A DNA stretch of 64,000 nucleotides from Homalodisca vitripennis (taxonomy: Eukaryota > Arthropoda > Insecta > Hemiptera > Cicadellidae). The translations under genes were made by a program, and so were the position numbers. The notes beneath the pieces were generated by a model. It saw nothing but the letters and a program-made list of their open reading frames with translations. It was not told the origin of the DNA and did no database searches. The DNA lies in the NCBI RefSeq assembly GCF_021130785.1, contig NC_060207.1:103404001-103468000 (forward strand). The letters are read 5' to 3'. This document shows, one piece after another, positions 57,891 through 64,000 of the stretch; position 1 is the stretch's first letter; every line of letters begins with the position of its first letter.

Positions 57891-58795
57891 CACTAATATC
57901 TCGACGTAGTTTCACTAAAATTACAGTACGAAGCGTCGTGTTCTAAAAGTAACTGCTAAATTATGTTGTGTACTTTCAAAGTAAGGGTGGTGACGCGTTT
58001 GATTTAAAAATTAAAATTTAATTTATCTATTTTAAATTTTTCATTAAAAATTATTGATTCAATCTGATTCATTCAAAGAAGCAATGTGAAATGTCATATT
58101 TTAGTTATGGCAGACAACGTATTGTTTTAAAATCAATTAGATAACAAAATTATAAAACAGTACGGTTACAACGGTTACATCCGAGTCTTTTTATCTGCTT
58201 ACACCAACAGAATACGTTAATACTATTCACAAGCATTTGTTAGTCATAAGTAACTATGGTCACATCGTCTTGATAACACCGGAGTGATAATTCATGTGCC
58301 ATTCATCGTTTTCTGGGACACCCCACAGCACCGTGACGCACCTCTCCCACCCTTACATCTTTTGTGTTTTGTTATGAATTTGATAACGAATTTGTGCCCT
58401 ATTGTTATCCATACACGAGATGAATTAATTTACTTTTTTAAATTTTGGTACGTAGCCTAAATATAGCATATTAAAGTAAATAAGGCAGGTTTTAATTAGT
58501 TGAGTAGCTCTTTATTCTTTGTTAGCACAAGCTGGGCACTTTATTCCCGTATATAAACGAGTGTTGTAGATTTTTAAGCTATCGTGCTTTTGGACAAAAA
58601 TTAATTTAAACAGAATAGAATAATCACTTTTAACTGTTTATCTATTTTAATTATTTATTTATTTATTATCACTTTTTATTATTTAGTTGTCCTACGAAAA
58701 CAAACAATATCGATTTAGTTTACTCTTTGAGTAATCAGTTGCTAATTGTTATAATACCTTATTATTAATTTTTTTGAAGTATTATAATAATGTGT

Positions 58796-58831
58796 TATTG
58801 TTAAATAAATGTGTGTGTGTATATATATATA
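58796..58831. repeat. Short TG/TA microsatellite
   Basis: Short (TG)n followed by (TA)n, in the Ets65A intron. Confidence 0.8.
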
Positions 58832-59023
58832 TTTAAATAATGTTTCTCTTTATTCACTATTTTAAGATACTTAGTTTAATATTATTGTAATAGTAATATT
58901 TAACACATAGATTTTATACGATTTCATGAATCAATAGATTGATGTACGAGAGAGATCGATAATCAAGTGTAACTAGAACACAGAACACACAGGTACAATA
59001 CAATACAGTGCAAGTAGCATAGC

Positions 59024-59359
59024 ATGTCGTGTTGGCTCAGACAACACAAGCGCGACAGAGAGCTAGCAATATCCCGGCCCGGGGCTCCGCGCCGCCCCCG
59101 ACTGCCACCCCCGACCACCGCCGCCGCCCGTGGGCGCAGATACGCCAGTAATATCCGTACACTCGCGCCCTCGGCATTAAAACCTCGTTATACACCTTTA
59201 TCGATACAGCCACGCCTCACACCTCAGAAGCATACAATATCTCGTCGGTCTGCTGTAGTGGGTTTACTGTTCCAATATGAACGACCCTGGATAACGTTTG
59301 TTAAAACACACAAGCGTGTCGTAGTCGTAACGTGTGAAAAGTTCAAAGGCTTACGTTAG
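59024..59359 (+). promoter_or_regulatory. GC-rich island with a 111-codon ORF, possible internal promoter
   Basis: The first 140 bases are strikingly GC- and CpG-rich (CCCGGCCCGGGGCTCCGCGC, CCACCGCCGCCGCCCGTGGG) in AT-rich DNA. A plus-strand ORF encodes an Arg/Pro/Ala-rich peptide with no recognised domain, the kind of translation that GC-rich DNA gives by chance. A CpG-like promoter or first exon of a short Ets65A isoform is conceivable, since the island lies in the last intron, but it would encode little of the protein. Unproven. Confidence 0.3.
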
Positions 59360-61418
59360 ATCAGGCAAAAGACTGTGTGGTAAAGGCCACGATTTATTAC
59401 TAAACTGTCAAGTACTGTATTTTATAATAATTCGGGCTAAAACAACCCTGAGCAAATTAGTTAAAAAACATGCATCATCCTTATCCACGCGATAGATGCT
59501 CAATAATTCTTTACGCAAAGATATTATAAAACGCGCCATTGCCGTTGGATAATGTTACATAAAACTGGATAAAGTCAGTTTGGTAAGATTTATCCAGTAC
59601 CATTCATAGAGAATCAGAGATTAAATATTACCATCACGAGCAAACGTTCGTTGACACTGTACAACAGGAGGGAAACATCTGCCACACTACGTACTGGAAA
59701 CATCTCAGAGTGGCAGGATTCAGTTTCCTCGGAATGTTGTGCTCTTAATGAAGAGATTCTGTCGACTGTACAGAAGGATACATTTCCTAGAGTGTAGATT
59801 ATTAGAAGTGTAGGATAGCTTTTAAAGCTGCACCAACAAGGATTGAGTCTAATGTAGCTAAGAAGGGGCACCGTTATTTTGTTATTTAATAAATTTACGT
59901 AATTTTCTTGCATTAATATTTAATTATATATTTTCAAAGAAAGCTACTTTGAATCGATGTATGACAAACGAATGTAGGAAAGTAAGTAAAATTTGAGGCT
60001 CTGTCAAACTTAAAACAACAAAGTTTGTAAAATATCAACAACTAAATTTTTACATTTTAGTCCAAAAAGAAGAGTGGGTGCCTTTTATAAGATTTGTGTC
60101 AGGTCCCTGATATAAGATGACTTTATTTGAAAACAATAACAAACTTCAAAACTAAAAAATATTATTATTTTTAAAGTTAACGACAGAACCCCTATTTTTT
60201 TAACTCTCCCTAAGTTTTTATTTTATATTTGACTATTTTAAAATATCTTCCCAGATGTTATAAACTTCATAACTAAGCAAAGCTGTTAAATCTGGTATAA
60301 AAAATAATCTAAGATAATATGGAGTTAATAACATAAATAAGATACTCTGTTCATAGAATACTAACTTGCCAGAGGGAGATAAGAATACTCAAAACGTGTG
60401 TGTGTATTGTCGAAGATTCAAAAAAATATATAAAACACTAATAAAAGAATTTTCAACTTTTTATGGAAATCTTTACTTACAGTAGTAAATGATTTTTACC
60501 GGTGTGCGGATTTCTTTGCTTTGGTAAGCTTGAATGTTGTTTAGAAAGACATCAACTAAAAATACGGTAGTATTCTACGTTATCATTATTTCATAAACTA
60601 GATCAACAAGGATATGGATACTTCATAAGTTACGAGCATTAATAACGGTTTTTGGCCTTTATAAAAATTTAATTTACGAAACATTTTAAAGTTTATACTA
60701 CTCATCAATTGTATTATGCGAAGTAATACGAATAAAGAAATGAAACGATTTGTTTATGAGCAACTGAGCTACCGTCGCCATTCTTTATGTCGACACCTCC
60801 TTAAGGTGCTGAAATATGAAAGCAATAAGTTTGAAAAGGGGCTTGATAAACGAAACTCACAATTTTATCGCAAAGCATACTTTTACGTGCAATCTAAATG
60901 TAAAGTTACAAAATAAACTGTAGTATATTATATCTAATAAAGATATGTAAGTATCCAACAGTAAGGAAGACTAATTTTTCATTAAATTTATAATAACGAT
61001 GTGGCAAGCTTAAAAAATATTTGTTCTGACTGACATTCTAATTAATTTACAAAGCAAACAAAGATTAATTAGTATATACAGAAAATTCAAATAAATTAAT
61101 AACAATGTGAAAGTTTATTTTATTTATACATTGACATATATAATGTATTGACACTTCATAAATCCTAAATACAATTTATAAACTACATACATAAAATATG
61201 ATTATCAGGTAAGCATGCACAAGTTCATTACAATTATCAATACATACACTTTATAATATAGTAATACAAAAGAACAGAAAATATACAATTCATAATCAAC
61301 GATTAAAGGTCATTTACAAAGCAAACGAGGAAAAATATGAAATATGTACAAGTGTCGTTGTCCATTTCTTGTTTGGAATGTGGATGGAATTTATGGGGTA
61401 TTTAGAAACGAACACGCA

Positions 61419-62789
61419 AGATGGGACAAATAAAAATGTATGTTTTTAAAAACTTATTTTCTAGGTTGAGGATAGTTGGTAGTCATCTGAAAGAAAGGAT
61501 GAGTGGGCTGAAAGACCACCCACAAATTACGCAGTAGATGGGACAAATAAAAATGTATGTTTTTAAAAACTTATTTTCTAGGCCGAGGATAGTTAGTAGT
61601 CATCTGAAAGGAAGGCTGAGTGGGCTGAAAGACCACCCACAAATTACGCAGTAGTTGCAACAAGATGGGACAAATAAAAATGTATGTTTTTAAAAACTTA
61701 TTTTCTAAGTCGAGGATAGTAGTGATCTGAAAGGAAGGATGAATGGGCTGAAAGACCACCCACAAATTACGCAGTAGTTGGGACAAGCGCAGTAGTTGCG
61801 ACAAGATGGGACAAATAAAAATGTACGTTTTTAAAAACTTATTTTCTAGGTCGAGGATAGTAGTGATCTGAAAGGAAGGATGAATGGGCTGAAAGACCAC
61901 CCACAAATTACGCAGTAGTGGCGACAAGATGGGACAAATAAAAATGTATGTTTTTAAAAACTTATTTTCTAGGTCGAGGATAGTTGGTAGTCATCTGAAA
62001 GGAAGGATGAGTGGGCTGAAAGACCACCCACAAATTACGCAGTAGTTGGGACAAGATGGGACAAATAAAAATGAATGTTTTTAAAAACTTATTTTCTAGG
62101 TCGAGGATAGTTAGTAGTAATCTGAAAGGAAGGATGAATGAGCTGAAAGACCACCCACAAATTACGCAGTAGTTGCGACAAGATGGGACAAATAAAAATG
62201 TATGTTTTTAAAAACTTATTTTCTAGGTCGAGGATAGTAGTAATCTGAAAGGAAGGATGAATGAGCTGAAAGACCACCCACAAATTACGCAGTAGTTGCG
62301 ACAAGATGGGACAAATAAAAATGTATGTTTTTAAAAACTTATTTTCTAAGTCGAGGATAGTAGTGATCTGAAAGAAAGGATGCATGGGCTGAAAGACCAC
62401 CCACAAATTACGCAGTAGTTGCGACAAGATGGGACAAATAAAAATGTATGTTTTTAAAAACTTATTTTCTAGGTCGAGGATAGTAGTGATCTGAAAGGAA
62501 GGATGAATGGGCTGAAAGACCACCCACAAATTACGCAGTAGTGGCGACAAGATGGGACAAATAAAAATGTATGTTTTTAAAAACTTATTTTCTAGGTCGA
62601 GGATAGTTGGTAGTCATCTGAAAGGAAGGATGAATGAGCTGAAAGACCACCCACAAATTACGCAGTAGTTGCGACAAGATGGGACAAATAAAAATGTATG
62701 TTTTTAAAAAGTTATTTTCTTGGTCGAGGATAGTATTGATCTGAAAGGAAGGATGAATGGGCTGAAAGACCACCCACAAATTACGCAGC
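61419..62789. repeat. 122-bp minisatellite, eleven units, beside the Ets65A exon
   Basis: About eleven tandem units each begin near GATGGGACAAATAAAAATGT (at about 61420, 61537, 61662, 61805, 61928, 62056, 62182, 62302, 62424, 62549 and 62672), with typical unit length 120-125 bp. Variants of the middle part (TAGTTGGTAGTCATCTG versus TAGTAGTGATCTG) recur, hinting at higher-order duplication of blocks. One unit carries an extra GGGACAAGCGCAGTAGTTGC near 61788. The long minus-strand ORFs are repeat translations. The array ends about 50 bp from the splice donor of the exon at 62840-63048. Confidence 0.95.
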
Positions 62790-62839
62790 AGAACGCATCA
62801 CACTACACTAGACTACACATTCCACATATATATGTGTAC

Positions 62840-63048
62840 CTGACGAGGAGGGGATACCAGCGTGCGGACTCATGAAGTTTAACTTCGTAGAGTGGTGGTA
62901 ACTCGACATGAGGAAGTCCGACTGGTACTTGTATGCCGCCGGATCCGCCGCCGCTGGTTGAGTCGCCGCCGCAAGCCCTTGGAAGTCGAACTTGTAGGCG
63001 TATCGCTTCCCATGAACCTTGGTCATTATGTTTTTATCATAATAGTAC
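62840..63048 (-). CDS. Ets65A: Ets65A, exon with the end of the ETS domain
   Basis: On the minus strand the acceptor TTTGTTGCAG ends at 63049, and donor GTACAC follows the last exon base at 62840. The exon begins with one base finishing an Arg codon, then [18 protein letters not shown] and K-F-D-F-Q-G-L-A, the signature C-terminal part of the ETS DNA-binding domain of the ERG/FLI subfamily, containing the last helix and wing. It continues with an Ala-rich stretch, Y-K-Y-Q-S-D-F and [13 protein letters not shown], which fits insect D-ETS-3/Ets65A and, more loosely, vertebrate ERG and FLI1. The last base pairs in phase with the exon at 43815-43960. ETS factors bind GGAA cores in the nucleus. 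The rest of the ETS domain lies upstream, beyond 64000. Ets21C is the main alternative. Confidence 0.9.
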
Positions 63049-64000
63049 CTGCAACAAATCAACAAGATATGAAGAAAACTGTGGGCAAGTTTGGATAACT
63101 CCTTAGAATTTTGATCATTATTTAGGTTTTGATGGTTGTTCAATGTATTATCGGAGTGGTGCACAAGTGTCTGCAACACGTTAGAAGATATACAGTCATT
63201 GTTGCGTAGAGTATATGGTCGCATTGGTCATACCTCGCATAGCTTTATAATAAACAAAATCTTATTACTTGTAGAAAAAATAATAAACAGCATAAAAACT
63301 AATGGCATCATTAAACTTCCTACCATAAATAATAAAATAGAACTGATGGTCACATGTCATGTCTAGTGGCCGTGAGCACAACTAGTCTTCCCGTCTCTAA
63401 AGATGACCTCAACTGTTGCATTGGCACACTTCTACTGAAAATTAAATATTATTTCATGTCCCTAGCTTTCTTCTATTAGTGCTTAGCTCTAAAATAATGA
63501 ACATAAATAAAATGTGTAACATAATTAACACAATAAAAGCTATTATCATATCGCGCTGTCTAGTGACAAAAAAAAACTAACCTTTCCTTCTACAAAAATT
63601 ATATAAAAGTTAAAATGCGTGACATTTTAAAACTTATTATTTTAATTTTAAACGATGTTCAGTATTTCATCTTTTCGTTTCTTCAGGAAGAAGTTTCTTC
63701 CTGAGTTGACTTCAACTATAACATTACTTTCGGTTGTATATCTAAAAACCACTTACTAGATTAGGCAAGTAAATATAAAAAACACAATTAAAGAAAATAA
63801 ATACAACGTATGAGATAAGAAATAAATTGTAAATGAATATCCTGTTTTGTCAAGTACCCGGTGTGATAATTGTTTAGCTGTATCAATACGACAAAGTTTA
63901 ATTCAGCTGAAAAATACAACTAAGTGTTAGATCAGGTAGTGATGAATACCGTGCCGTGGAATTTTCATAGAAATGAAAGATATTTGTTAGAAAACACTTA
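63049..64000 (-). other. Upstream intron of Ets65A
   Basis: AT-rich with no further exon recognised up to the window end, so the preceding ETS-domain exon is outside the window. The 76-codon plus-strand ORF at 63136 has no recognisable motif. Confidence 0.55.

Larger units (their letters stand above)
43961..62839 (-). other. Last intron of Ets65A, about 18.9 kb
   Basis: Bounded on the minus strand by donor GTACAC at 62839-62834 and acceptor TTCCAG at 43966-43961. Exon phases match across it (one base plus two bases). It holds tandem repeats, a SINE duplication and microsatellites, listed separately. Between 44400 and 49704, 52376 and 58795, and 59360 and 61418 no gene is supported. GC-richer patches at about 46786-46925, 56380-56460 and 57655-57890 stand out and could be regulatory, since large introns of developmental transcription factors often hold enhancers. 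Confidence 0.75.

Noticed and set aside
61419..62789. CRISPR-like array or a family of repeat proteins
   Set aside because: The units are contiguous 122-bp repeats without unique spacers, and the minus-strand ORFs exist only because the unit is nearly a multiple of three. It is a minisatellite in an insect intron.

Overview
This is a stretch of AT-rich, repeat-laden eukaryotic nuclear DNA, most likely from an insect. The evidence is spliced genes with GT/AG introns, several mariner relatives, a piggyBac, a hAT-like element, a CR1/Jockey-like LINE, TTAA-flanked MITEs, a tRNA-derived SINE, many microsatellites, and two exons that read as the insect ERG/FLI-type ETS factor Ets65A (D-ETS-3). The element mix suggests a hemimetabolous insect, perhaps Hemiptera, but the sequence does not settle the species. 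There are no operons, bacterial genes or CRISPR arrays.

Two host genes are supported, and they converge. Gene 1 (+ strand) contributes its last five coding exons (7381-7569, 14032-14107, 16655-16732, 18687-18776, 19628-19721). All four junctions agree in phase and the last exon ends in TGA. It encodes an acidic, Ser/Thr-rich C-terminal tail with a Trp-Ala-Asp-Phe motif; the protein is not identified with confidence. Gene 2 (- strand) contributes the last two coding exons of Ets65A: 62840-63048 (end of the ETS domain and following linker) and 43815-43960 (C-terminus and stop), separated by an intron of about 18.9 kb. The upstream exons lie beyond 64000.

Region by region. 475-2648: one end of a mariner-like element, then a defective IS630/Tc1-mariner element with unusually long (about 390-400 bp) TIRs. 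2718-3727: SINE/RTE-like repeat and TA tracts. 3999-5307: mariner with three in-frame TGA stops. 5650-7350: 5'-truncated LINE ending 30 bp from a host splice acceptor. 9227-10586: second mariner with TA target duplication. 10892-13300: piggyBac with TTAA target sites. 14250-15215: third mariner remnant. 17299-18389, 20639-21281 and 26942-28051: three different TTAA-flanked MITEs. 23149-23593: hAT MITE with an 8-bp target duplication. 25981-26520: 85-bp minisatellite. 28923-29142: perfect 87-bp inverted repeat. 33688-37170: TATA-flanked TIR element enclosing a broken hAT/ZMYM1-like gene. 38211-38517: tandem duplication. 43908-44375: 127-bp tandem array that repeats the splice acceptor of the Ets65A terminal exon. 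49786-50396, 51851-52375 and 61419-62789: further tandem arrays within the Ets65A intron.

The most interesting signals are the four-fold array of near-identical 3' splice sites in front of the Ets65A terminal exon, and the shared end architecture of the TTAA elements: family-specific, mostly palindromic motifs repeated every 41-44 bp just inside one terminus. All transposase genes seen are broken, so these copies are probably not autonomous.
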